The translations under genes were made by a program, and so were the position numbers. Below the pieces are notes generated by a model that was not told the origin of the DNA, made no database searches, and saw nothing but the letters and a program-made list of their open reading frames with translations. Shown here one piece after another: positions 1-6,241 of a stretch of DNA of 9,270 bases. The DNA is from an uncultured Paraprevotella sp. (GTDB lineage: Bacteria; Bacteroidota; Bacteroidia; Bacteroidales; Bacteroidaceae): assembly GCA_910584955.1 (NCBI GenBank), contig CAJUDC010000107.1, positions 1 through 9,270 on the forward strand, read 5' to 3'. Every line of letters begins with the position of its first letter. Position 1 is the first letter of the stretch.

Positions 1-267
1 TTGCCGGAAGAGAGGCGTGCGGAACTGATGACGGCTTTCAGGGAGAAGATCATGGCCTTGCCGGAGCGTATACCTTTTATCCGTAAGATCGAGGTGGGCT
101 TCAATGCGAATCCCGACGAGCAGTTCCATATAGCGCTTTACAGCGAGTTCGGGTCGCTGGAGGAGGTACGGACGTATGCCGTCCATCCCGACCACGTAGC
201 GGCAGCCGGCATTATCAAGCCCTACATTGTCCGGCGTTCCTGTACGGACTACGAGACGGAAGACTGA
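1..267 (+). CDS. Dabb (stress-responsive alpha/beta barrel) domain protein, 5' end outside window
   Basis: The frame is open from the first base, and the TTG there is unlikely to be the true start. Dabb proteins are about 95-105 residues and begin with a short beta strand (typically M-[IV]-K-H-[IV]) that is missing here, so roughly 10-20 N-terminal residues probably lie before the window. The 88 visible residues show the Dabb pattern: an amphipathic helix (PEERRAELMTAFREKIMALP), a central strand around IRKIEVG, a strand at HIALYSEF, a helix starting GSLEEVRTY, and the conserved Y-x-x-HPDHV segment near residues 59-65, then a final strand ending in DYE. Members form small dimeric ferredoxin-like barrels; most bacterial ones have no proven function, though some relatives are heme- or polyketide-handling enzymes. 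The gene ends 546 bp before hisG and shows no link to it. The family call is firm, the function unknown. Confidence 0.82.
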   Translation: MPEERRAELMTAFREKIMALPERIPFIRKIEVGFNANPDEQFHIALYSEFGSLEEVRTYAVHPDHVAAAGIIKPYIVRRSCTDYETED

Positions 268-290
268 CGGATACACATTGCCCGGAAAGA

Positions 291-310
291 GACGTGCCGA
301 CGGGCATGTC
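291..310 (+). other. Hairpin downstream of the Dabb gene
   Basis: GACGTGCC (291-298) and GGCATGTC (303-310) pair over 8 bp with one G-U wobble around a GACG tetraloop, 24 bp after the Dabb stop codon. No T-run follows, so this is not a canonical intrinsic terminator, but the position fits a 3'-end structure. A GACCGGTC palindrome follows at 315-322. Apart from these, bases 311-360 show nothing recognisable. Confidence 0.35.
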
Positions 311-364
311 CGATGACCGGTCCGTAGGGGAATAACGGCGGAGGCGGGCAGGGCGAGAGAAAAA

Positions 365-452
365 GGTGTAGACCTTATTTTAAAAAGGTGTACACCAAAA
401 CGAAATAAGGTGTACATCTTTTTGGGAAATGGTGTACATCTTTCTTTTTGTT
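365..452. repeat. Four palindromic 10-mers at exact 22-bp pitch
   Basis: The 10-mers GGTGTAGACC (365-374), GGTGTACACC (387-396), GGTGTACATC (409-418) and GGTGTACATC (431-440) start exactly 22 bp apart. The second is a perfect palindrome and the others are one-base variants. Each is followed by about 12 bp of mainly A/T sequence that is not itself conserved. A further GGTGTA at 475 is also in phase (two periods on), with the intervening position at 453 not matching. A 22-bp pitch is close to two helical turns, so the cores lie on nearly the same DNA face, as expected for cooperative binding of a dimeric protein. The array lies 98 bp after the Dabb gene and about 145 bp upstream of the his promoter. 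What binds it, or whether anything does, cannot be told from the sequence. It could also be a dispersed intergenic repeat. Confidence 0.75.
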
Positions 453-598
453 CCTCCGCATCGCGCAGTACAGTGGTGTAGGGAAGAGGAAAATGTTTTC
501 TGCGACCGGCGGTGAGGAGGTGCCGGTCAAATCGGATCGGAACCCTTGTCCGTATGGAAAGGATAGAAAGTAATTTTTTTACTTGATTTCCTGAAAAA

Positions 599-632
599 TT
601 GTTGCTCGGTAGGGGAATTATGTTTATATTTG
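599..632 (+). promoter_or_regulatory. his operon promoter (Bacteroidetes type)
   Basis: TATATTTG at 625-632 matches the Bacteroidetes -7 consensus TAnnTTTG exactly. A TTGTTG at 599-604 sits 20 bp upstream and fits the -33 TTTG/TTG element. An AT-rich stretch precedes it (about 569-600). Transcription would begin near 637-641, only 10-15 nt before the leader peptide start. No other TAnnTTTG match was seen between here and hisG. Confidence 0.7.
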
Positions 633-651
633 CAGGGAAAAATAACGGATT

Positions 652-696
652 ATGAGAATAAATGCAACATACCCTCATCATCATACTGACGTGTAA
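652..696 (+). CDS. hisL: his operon leader peptide (MRINATYPHHHTDV)
   Basis: A 14-codon reading frame runs from ATG at 652 to TAA at 694-696. It encodes MRINATYPHHHTDV, with three consecutive CAT histidine codons at 676-684. It lies between the his promoter and a Rho-independent terminator in front of hisG, the same arrangement as the enterobacterial his leader peptide, which has seven consecutive His. The peptide itself is expected to have no function; translating it senses charged tRNA-His. The start is preceded by an A-rich stretch and no Shine-Dalgarno, as is normal in Bacteroidetes. Three His in a row in a 14-residue frame at exactly this place is unlikely to be chance, and the RNA structures around it agree with the role. 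The hisL symbol is used by analogy of role; there is no useful sequence homology to E. coli HisL beyond the His run. Confidence 0.85.
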   Translation: MRINATYPHHHTDV

Positions 697-748
697 ACCG
701 GCAGGCGATGGGCTATGTTTGTAGGAACGATAGGAAAGAGGCTTGCCG
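667..748 (+). promoter_or_regulatory. his attenuator: leader pairing and antiterminator
   Basis: CGGCAGGC (699-706), just after the leader stop codon, can pair with GCTTGCCG (741-748) over 8 bp with one G-U. This uses the 5' arm of the terminator and so would prevent termination. A competing helix can form between ACATACCC (667-674) and GGG-C-TATGT (710-718, one bulged C), possibly extended by ATC (677-679) with GAT (707-709). It spans the His codons and would hinder the antiterminator. A ribosome stalled on the His codons covers 667-690 and leaves 699-706 free, so the antiterminator forms. A ribosome reaching the stop codon covers 699-706, so the terminator forms. Pairings were worked out by eye, without folding energies. 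Confidence 0.7.
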
Positions 749-772
749 AAAAAATGCGGTAAGTCTCTTTTT
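737..772 (+). terminator. his leader (attenuator) terminator
   Basis: AGAGGCTTGCCG (737-748) pairs with CGGTAAGTCTCT (757-768) over 12 bp with two G-U pairs, closing an 8-base A-rich loop, and is followed directly by a T-run (768-772). It is a canonical intrinsic terminator, yet it sits inside the operon 41 bp before the hisG start, between leader peptide and structural genes, as attenuation requires. Its 5' arm is shared with the antiterminator. Confidence 0.85.
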
Positions 773-813
773 CCGTTGATAAAGACAAGGACAAAATACA
801 AAAGAACCTATTT

Positions 814-1665
814 ATGTTACGAATTGCAGTACAATCCAAAGGTCGTCTGAACGAAGACACAATGACCTTGCTGGCCGAGGCCGGTGTGAAAGTATCTTCA
901 TCCAAACGCACGTTGCTGGTGCAATCCTCCAATTTCCCGGTGGAGATCCTTTACCTGCGCGACGACGACATCCCGCAGTCGGTGGCCGGCGGTGTGGCCG
1001 ATGTGGGCATCGTGGGCGAAAACGAGTTTACCGAACGGGGCGAAGATGCCGTCATTGTCCGGCGTCTGGGATTCAGCAAATGTCGTCTGTCGCTGGCCAT
1101 TCCCAAAAACATAGACTATACGGGGCCGGAATGGTTCGAAGGCAAGAAGATAGCCACTTCTTATCCGAACATTCTGCGTGATTACATGCAGCGCCAAGGG
1201 GTGAATGCCGACATCCACGTCATTACGGGATCGGTGGAGATCTCGCCGGGCATCGGGTTGGCCGACGGTATCTTCGACATTGTCAGCTCCGGCTCGACAC
1301 TCGTGAGCAACAACCTGCGCGAGGTGGAGGTGGTGATGCGAAGCGAGGCATTGCTCATCGGCAACCGGCAGTTGAGTGATGAGAAGAAAGCCGTGCTGGA
1401 TGAACTGCTGTTCCGTATCGAGGCCGTGAAGAATGCCGAGGACAAACGCTATGTACTGATGAACGTGCCCACCGACAAGGTGGAGGAGGTGGTAGCCGTG
1501 CTGCCCGGTGCCAAGAGCCCCACGGTGATGCCGCTGGCGCAGGAAGGCTGGAATAGCGTGCACACGGTGATAGACGAGAAATGCTTTTGGCAGATTATCA
1601 GTAAGCTGAAGGAATTGGGGGCCCAAGGTATTCTGGTGCTTCCGGTGGAGAAGATGATTTTATAA
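814..1665 (+). CDS. hisG: ATP phosphoribosyltransferase, long form
   Basis: HisG catalyses the first, committed step of histidine synthesis: ATP plus PRPP gives phosphoribosyl-ATP, in the cytoplasm. The 283 residues match the long-form (HisG_L) family, which works without HisZ. Visible marks are the N-terminal strand LRIAVQSKGRL, VADVGIVGEN (61-70), the PRPP-binding loop DGIFDIVSSGSTL (151-163), and a C-terminal ACT-like regulatory domain from about residue 210 to the end (YVLMNVPTDKVEEVV..., ending LPVEKMIL). In this family that domain mediates feedback inhibition by histidine. The start at 814 gives the expected N-terminus and follows A-rich sequence without a Shine-Dalgarno. It is the first structural gene after the attenuator, and hisD begins 9 bp after its stop. 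Regulation is thus double: inferred attenuation of transcription and allosteric inhibition known for the family. Confidence 0.97.
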   Translation: MLRIAVQSKGRLNEDTMTLLAEAGVKVSSSKRTLLVQSSNFPVEILYLRDDDIPQSVAGGVADVGIVGENEFTERGEDAVIVRRLGFSKCRLSLAIPKNIDYTGPEWFEGKKIATSYPNILRDYMQRQGVNADIHVITGSVEISPGIGLADGIFDIVSSGSTLVSNNLREVEVVMRSEALLIGNRQLSDEKKAVLDELLFRIEAVKNAEDKRYVLMNVPTDKVEEVVAVLPGAKSPTVMPLAQEGWNSVHTVIDEKCFWQIISKLKELGAQGILVLPVEKMIL

Positions 1666-1674
1666 GACAGACGT

Positions 1675-2961
1675 ATGAACATAATTACCTATCCGAAGCC
1701 CGAAGAGTGGGCGGAGCTGTTGAGGCGGCCGACCAAGGAAGCCGGCGAGCTGACGGCTGCGGTCAGCGCTATTTTGCAGCGTGTGCGCGAGGGAGGCGAT
1801 GAGGCGGTGATAGCTTTTGAGAAGCAATTCGACCGTGCCGAACTGGACACGCTGGCCGTGACGCAGACCGAACTGGACGAGGCCGAGCAGGCCGTGTCGC
1901 CGGAACTGAAAGCGGCCCTGACACTGGCCCATGAGAATATAGCGAAGTTTCATGCCGCGCAACGTTTCGAATCAAAGCCGGTGGAGGTGCGTCCCGGTGT
2001 GACGTGCTGGCAGAAAGCCGTACCTATCGAAAAGGTGGGATTGTACATTCCCGGCGGGACGGCGCCGCTGTTCTCCACCGTGTTGATGCTGGCCACGCCG
2101 GCCCGCATAGCCGGTTGCCGGGAGATTGTGCTCTGCACACCGCCGGACGCCCGGGGCAAGGTGCATCCCGCCGTCTTGTGCGCGGCCCGCATAGCCGGTG
2201 TGAACCGTATCTTCAAGGCTGGCGGTGTGCAGGCTATCGGAGCCATGGCGTACGGAACGGAGACGGTACCTAAGGTGTATAAGATATTCGGTCCCGGGAA
2301 CCAGTATGTGACGGCCGCCAAGCAACTGGTATCGCTCCATGATGTGGCGATCGATATGCCGGCCGGTCCTTCGGAGGTGGAGGTGCTGGCCGACGAAACG
2401 GCTTGTCCGGCCTTTGTGGCCGCCGACCTCCTGTCGCAGGCCGAGCACGGTGTCGACAGCCAGGTACTGCTCGTCACGACGAGCAGGACGCTGGTAGATG
2501 CCGTGCAAGCCGAGGTGGAGAGACAACTGGCGGCTCTGCCCCGCAAGGACATTGCGGCCCGTGCACTGGAAAACAGCCGGATCATCGTGGTGAGAGACCG
2601 GGACGAGGCGTTGGCACTGACCAATAGCTATGCCCCCGAACATCTGATCATCGAAACGGAAGATTACCGTCGCCTGGCCGAAGGCGTGGTGAATGCGGGC
2701 AGTGTGTTCCTGGGGCCTTATACGCCCGAAAGTGCCGGTGACTACGCGTCGGGGACGAACCATACGCTGCCTACGAACGGCTACGCGACGGCCTACAGCG
2801 GTGTGAATCTGGACAGTTATCACCGTAAGATAACGTTTCAGGAGCTGACCCCCGAGGGCATTCGTGCCATCGGACCGGCCGTGGAGATTATGGCGGCCAA
2901 TGAGCGACTCGACGGTCATAAGAACGCGATGACCGTACGATTGAACAGTTTGAAGAATTAA
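1675..2961 (+). CDS. hisD: Histidinol dehydrogenase
   Basis: HisD carries out the last two steps of the pathway, the NAD-dependent four-electron oxidation of L-histidinol to L-histidine through histidinaldehyde. The 428 residues are the usual length (E. coli 434). The signature IDMPAGPSEVEVLAD (226-240) and the downstream LLSQAEHG are intact. By alignment with E. coli, with a constant offset of four residues, the zinc ligands are Q255, H258, D356 and H415, and the catalytic pair is E322-H323 in YAPEHL. The substrate-site stretches SAGDYASGTNH (353-363) and GPGNQYVTAAK (206-216) are also present. It starts 9 bp after hisG and ends 12 bp before hisC, so it is cotranscribed. All catalytic residues that can be placed are conserved, so the enzyme should be active. 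Confidence 0.97.
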   Translation: MNIITYPKPEEWAELLRRPTKEAGELTAAVSAILQRVREGGDEAVIAFEKQFDRAELDTLAVTQTELDEAEQAVSPELKAALTLAHENIAKFHAAQRFESKPVEVRPGVTCWQKAVPIEKVGLYIPGGTAPLFSTVLMLATPARIAGCREIVLCTPPDARGKVHPAVLCAARIAGVNRIFKAGGVQAIGAMAYGTETVPKVYKIFGPGNQYVTAAKQLVSLHDVAIDMPAGPSEVEVLADETACPAFVAADLLSQAEHGVDSQVLLVTTSRTLVDAVQAEVERQLAALPRKDIAARALENSRIIVVRDRDEALALTNSYAPEHLIIETEDYRRLAEGVVNAGSVFLGPYTPESAGDYASGTNHTLPTNGYATAYSGVNLDSYHRKITFQELTPEGIRAIGPAVEIMAANERLDGHKNAMTVRLNSLKN

Positions 2962-2973
2962 CAGATAAGAAAA

Positions 2974-4017
2974 ATGAAACCCCTGCAAGATTTGGTGCGG
3001 CCGAATATATGGAAACTGAAGCCCTACAGTTCGGCCCGCGATGAATATAAAGGCGTGTCGGCGTCGGTCTTTCTAGATGCCAACGAGAACCCGTTTAACC
3101 AACCTTATAACCGTTATCCCGATCCGTTGCAGACGGAGCTGAAGGAACAGGTGGCCCGCATGAAACGGGTGAGGCCCGAGCATATTTTTTTGGGCAACGG
3201 CAGCGACGAAGCCATTGATCTGGTGTTTCGGGTGTTCTGCCGGCCCGGTGTGGATAATGTGGTGGCCATCGCCCCTACGTACGGTATGTACGAAGTATGT
3301 GCCGACATCAACGACGTGAGCTATCGCTCCGTTCTACTGAACGAGCGTTTTGAACTTTCGGCCGATGCCTTGCTGGCTGCTGTCGACGATCGCACGAAGG
3401 TTATATTCCTGTGTTCGCCCAACAACCCTACGGGCAACGATCTTGAGCGTAAGGAGATCGAGACGGTGCTCAACAATTTTTCCGGTATGGTGGTTGTGGA
3501 TGAGGCTTATTCCGACTTCTCCCAACAGCGTCCTTTCCGTGAGGAGCTTGGTAAATACCCGAATCTGATTGTGCTCAACACGTTCTCGAAAGCCTGGGGC
3601 TGTGCCGGCATACGGTTGGGAATGGCATTCGCTTCCCGTCCCGTCATCGAGCTGTTCAACAAGGTGAAGTATCCTTACAACATCAACCAGCTCACCCAGC
3701 AGCAGGCATCGGAGATGCTTCGCAAGCAGATGAACGTCAACCAATGGGTGAGTGTGCTTAACACGGAGCGGGGGCACGTGATGGCGTCGTTTGCCGAACT
3801 GCCTTTCTGTCGGAAGGTGTACCCGACCAGTGCCAATTTCTTCCTGGCCAAAGTGGAAGGGGCCGACCGTATCTACGAATACCTGGTGGAGAACGGCATC
3901 ATTGTTCGCAACCGTTCACGCGTGGTTTTGTGCGGCGACTGTCTGCGCATCACCATCGGCACGCCGGACGAGAACTGCAAACTGTTGGGCGCCCTGCGTC
4001 GCTATACTAAAGCATGA
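2974..4017 (+). CDS. hisC: Histidinol-phosphate aminotransferase
   Basis: HisC is a PLP enzyme that transfers an amino group from glutamate to imidazole acetol phosphate, giving L-histidinol phosphate. The 347 residues fit the HisC group of fold-type I aminotransferases. Landmarks are the N-terminal substrate motif DANENP (35-40), the phosphate-binding GNGSDEAI (74-81), SPNNPTG (148-154), the PLP-contacting DEAY (176-179), the Schiff-base lysine K206 in TFSKAWGCAGIRLG, and the carboxylate/phosphate-binding arginine R324 in CLRITIGT. The start at 2974 is 12 bp after hisD and the stop overlaps the hisB start (ATGA), so translation of hisB is likely coupled. Some HisC relatives act on aromatic amino acids, but the operon position makes the histidine role secure. 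Confidence 0.96.
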   Translation: MKPLQDLVRPNIWKLKPYSSARDEYKGVSASVFLDANENPFNQPYNRYPDPLQTELKEQVARMKRVRPEHIFLGNGSDEAIDLVFRVFCRPGVDNVVAIAPTYGMYEVCADINDVSYRSVLLNERFELSADALLAAVDDRTKVIFLCSPNNPTGNDLERKEIETVLNNFSGMVVVDEAYSDFSQQRPFREELGKYPNLIVLNTFSKAWGCAGIRLGMAFASRPVIELFNKVKYPYNINQLTQQQASEMLRKQMNVNQWVSVLNTERGHVMASFAELPFCRKVYPTSANFFLAKVEGADRIYEYLVENGIIVRNRSRVVLCGDCLRITIGTPDENCKLLGALRRYTKA

Positions 4018-5126
4018 ACCGCATGAAAAAAGCACTTTTTATAGACCGTGACGGCACGATCCTGCGAGAACCGGCCGACGAGCAGATCGATTCGTTTGAG
4101 AAGTTTGCCTTTCTGCCGGGAGTGATCCGTAACCTGGCGTTTCTGCGTAACAAGACCGACTATGAGTTTGTTATGGTATCCAATCAGGACGGACTGGGAA
4201 CAGAGGCTTATCCCGAGGACACTTTCTGGCCCACGCACCGGCTGATGCTGGACACGCTGGCCGGCGAAGGCGTGACGTTTGACGACATACGGATCGACCG
4301 CAGTTTCCCGGAGGAGAACCTGCCTACCCGAAAACCCGGTACGGCCATGCTGACGACCTACTTGGAGGGTGCATACGACCTGTCACGCTGTTTTGTGATA
4401 GGCGACAGGCAGACCGACGCCCAGCTGGCGCGCAACCTGGGGTGCCGGGCCGTGATTCTGGACGAGCACCCGGCAGGAAAAGCCGGCGACGACACGGTGG
4501 CTTACGCCGCATCGTGGGACAAAGTGGCCGAAATTGTTTTTGCCGGCGAACGTAAAGCCGCCGTGCGCCGTACCACGCAGGAAACCGACATCGACGTGCG
4601 GGTGAATCTGGACGGAAACGGGGTGAGCGATATTGCTACGGGGCTGGGCTTCTTCGACCACATGCTGGAGCAGATCGCCCGGCACGGCAACATTGATTTA
4701 TATATACGGGTGAAAGGCGATCTGCACGTGGACGAGCATCATACCATCGAAGACACGGGGCTGGCCCTGGGGGAATGCCTGAACAAGGCTTTGGGCGACA
4801 AGCGCGGCATCGAGCGCTACGGGTATTGCCTGCCGATGGACGATTGTCTGTGCCGGGTAGCTCTCGATTTCGGAGGGCGCCCGTGGCTGGTGTGGGAGGC
4901 CGACTTCCGGCGTGAGCGGGTGGGGGAAATGCCCACAGAGATGTTCCCGCACTTTTTCAAGAGCCTGAGCGATTCCGCCCGTATGAATCTGAATATAAAG
5001 GCCGAAGGGACGAACGAACATCACAAGATAGAGGGCATATTCAAGGCATTGGCCCGCAGCCTGAAAATGGCGGTACGAAGGGATGTCCATCATTATGAAC
5101 TGCCTTCCAGCAAAGGAGTGCTCTGA
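4014..5126 (+). CDS. hisB: Bifunctional histidinol-phosphatase / imidazoleglycerol-phosphate dehydratase
   Basis: This is a two-domain fusion. The N-terminal HAD phosphatase (about 1-180) hydrolyses histidinol phosphate; motifs are DRDGT (11-15, nucleophile D11, acid/base D13), SNQDG (56-60), K107 in TRKPGT, and GDRQTD (130-135). The C-terminal dehydratase (about 186-370) converts IGP to imidazole acetol phosphate and carries the metal-binding motifs DHML (215-218), HHTIED (242-247) and EHHKIEG (335-341). The phosphatase lacks the Cys/His zinc loop of E. coli HisB: the segment before TRKP holds no Cys or His. From memory, other Bacteroidetes HisB proteins also lack it. The fused form is known from gammaproteobacteria and Bacteroidetes. 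The start at 4014 overlaps the hisC stop by ATGA; Met4 (4023) is an equally plausible start. It is the last gene of this operon. Confidence 0.95.
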   Translation: MNRMKKALFIDRDGTILREPADEQIDSFEKFAFLPGVIRNLAFLRNKTDYEFVMVSNQDGLGTEAYPEDTFWPTHRLMLDTLAGEGVTFDDIRIDRSFPEENLPTRKPGTAMLTTYLEGAYDLSRCFVIGDRQTDAQLARNLGCRAVILDEHPAGKAGDDTVAYAASWDKVAEIVFAGERKAAVRRTTQETDIDVRVNLDGNGVSDIATGLGFFDHMLEQIARHGNIDLYIRVKGDLHVDEHHTIEDTGLALGECLNKALGDKRGIERYGYCLPMDDCLCRVALDFGGRPWLVWEADFRRERVGEMPTEMFPHFFKSLSDSARMNLNIKAEGTNEHHKIEGIFKALARSLKMAVRRDVHHYELPSSKGVL

Positions 5127-5144
5127 CAACCGGCGAGAGGACCG

Positions 5145-5188
5145 ACCGTCTGGGATGTGCCGGACGGTGAACGATTGTCCGTCTTTTT
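5145..5188 (+). terminator. his operon terminator
   Basis: ACCGTCTGG (5145-5153) pairs with CCGGACGGT (5160-5168) over 9 bp with one wobble. GACGG (5163-5167) can instead pair with CCGTC (5179-5183), which runs directly into a T-run (5184-5188). The region starts 19 bp after the hisB stop. The shorter hairpin with the T-run is the likely terminator, and the two hairpins exclude each other. Confidence 0.65.
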
Positions 5189-5189
5189 C

Positions 5190-5220
5190 TTGGCATTCTG
5201 CTCTTTTTTGAAGAACTTTG
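5190..5220 (+). promoter_or_regulatory. Possible promoter for the reductase-acyltransferase-transporter operon
   Basis: TTGG at 5190-5193 and GAACTTTG at 5213-5220 are separated by 19 bp, as in Bacteroidetes promoters, but the -7 box has GA in place of TA. It lies after the his terminator and 40 bp before the next gene. The call rests on spacing and position; the match is imperfect. Confidence 0.35.
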
Positions 5221-5224
5221 TGGA

Positions 5225-5240
5225 GCGGTGACAGCACCGC
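5225..5240 (+). other. 5'-UTR hairpin before the reductase gene
   Basis: GCGGTG (5225-5230) and CACCGC (5235-5240) form a perfect 6-bp GC-rich stem with an ACAG tetraloop, 20 bp before the ATG. If the proposed promoter is right, the hairpin would be at the very 5' end of the mRNA, where it could protect it from decay. No T-run follows, so it is not a terminator. Confidence 0.4.
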
Positions 5241-5260
5241 AGTGTTAGAAAAACGAAGAT

Positions 5261-6241
5261 ATGAAATGTTTGATCGTAGGAGCCGGCGGTGTAGGCGGCT
5301 CATTGGCCGCTTTTCTGGCCCTGGCCGGCCATGAGGTGGTTTGTATTGTACGGGGCCGGCACAAGGAGGCCCTGCTGGCGCAAGGCCTGCGTTTCCATTC
5401 CGACATAAAAGGAGAGTGTGTGATTCCTTGCCGCGCCGTGCGGGGCGATGAAGCGGCTTCTTCTGCGACCGGTACGCCGTGCCTTGGCATCAGCTCCGCA
5501 GAAGAATATGACGGTAAGGCCGATCTGATCCTGGTGTGTGTGAAAGGATATTCGATCGGTTCCGTGGCCGACTGCATCGTGCGTTCGGCAGCGCCGCACA
5601 CCGTGGTGTTGCCGATTCTGAACGTCTACGGTACCGGGCCGCGCATTGCCCGGGCTTGTCCGGGTGTGCGGGTGATCGACGGATGTATCTATATCGTGGG
5701 ATTCGTGAATGCGCCGGGCGAAGTGACGCAAATGGGCAAGGTGTTGAAGCTGGTGTTCGGTGCCCGTCCGTCCGACGGGGTTTCGACCGACGAGCTGGAG
5801 GCCGTTCGGACGGTTCTTTCCGGTGCCGGTATCAAGGCCATCCTCTCCGACGACATCAACCGCGATACTTTTGCCAAATGGGGATTCATCAGTGCTATGG
5901 CCTGTACGGGCGCCTACTTCGACGCTACGATGGGAGCCTTGCAGCATCCGGGACCCGAGCGCGAGCTGTTCACGGCACTGACCCGCGAGAGCACGGCGTT
6001 GGGTCATACGCTGGGGATCGTTTTCCGCGAGGACCCCGTGGAGGCCAACCTGCGGATTATCGACGCGCTGGCACCCGAAACCACCGCTTCCCTGCAAAAA
6101 GACCTGGCGCGCGGTCACGATTCCGAGATACAGGGGCAACTGTTCGATCTGCTTGAAGCCTGCGAGGCGCATGGCGTGGATGCGCCCGCCTATCGCAAGG
6201 TGGCCCGGAAATTCCGTTCCCTTTTAGAAGACAACTTATGA
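5261..6241 (+). CDS. Ketopantoate-reductase-family (PanE/ApbA-like) oxidoreductase
   Basis: The 326-residue protein has the two-domain architecture of ketopantoate reductases: an N-terminal Rossmann domain with the dinucleotide motif GAGGVGG (7-13), an Arg (R31) at the end of the second strand that suggests NADP, and a helical C-terminal domain. By comparison with E. coli PanE the catalytic Lys is K206 (AKWGF), and Ser and Glu at S277 and E289 keep the exact 12-residue spacing of E. coli S244 and E256. N121 in LPILNVYG matches the QNG asparagine, though Gln is replaced. However, the positions of E. coli N180 and N184, which contact ketopantoate, are I210 and A214. It is therefore a divergent member whose substrate may not be ketopantoate. 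It starts the second operon and overlaps the acyltransferase by ATGA. It would act in the cytoplasm. The panE symbol is withheld for this reason. Confidence 0.85.
   Translation: MKCLIVGAGGVGGSLAAFLALAGHEVVCIVRGRHKEALLAQGLRFHSDIKGECVIPCRAVRGDEAASSATGTPCLGISSAEEYDGKADLILVCVKGYSIGSVADCIVRSAAPHTVVLPILNVYGTGPRIARACPGVRVIDGCIYIVGFVNAPGEVTQMGKVLKLVFGARPSDGVSTDELEAVRTVLSGAGIKAILSDDINRDTFAKWGFISAMACTGAYFDATMGALQHPGPERELFTALTRESTALGHTLGIVFREDPVEANLRIIDALAPETTASLQKDLARGHDSEIQGQLFDLLEACEAHGVDAPAYRKVARKFRSLLEDNL

Noticed and set aside
365..440. 22-bp repeat as a CRISPR array
   Set aside because: The conserved part is only 10 bp and the intervals only 12 bp, far below CRISPR repeat and spacer lengths, and no cas genes are near.
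1972..2988. Long minus-strand frames opposite hisG, hisD, hisC and the reductase
   Set aside because: They are antisense shadows of well-identified genes, caused by GC-rich codon positions, with His/Arg-rich low-complexity translations and no homology.
5536..6156. Plus-strand 206-codon frame inside the reductase gene
   Set aside because: It is an out-of-frame, Arg/Gly-rich shadow of the reductase, whose own frame carries the family motifs throughout.
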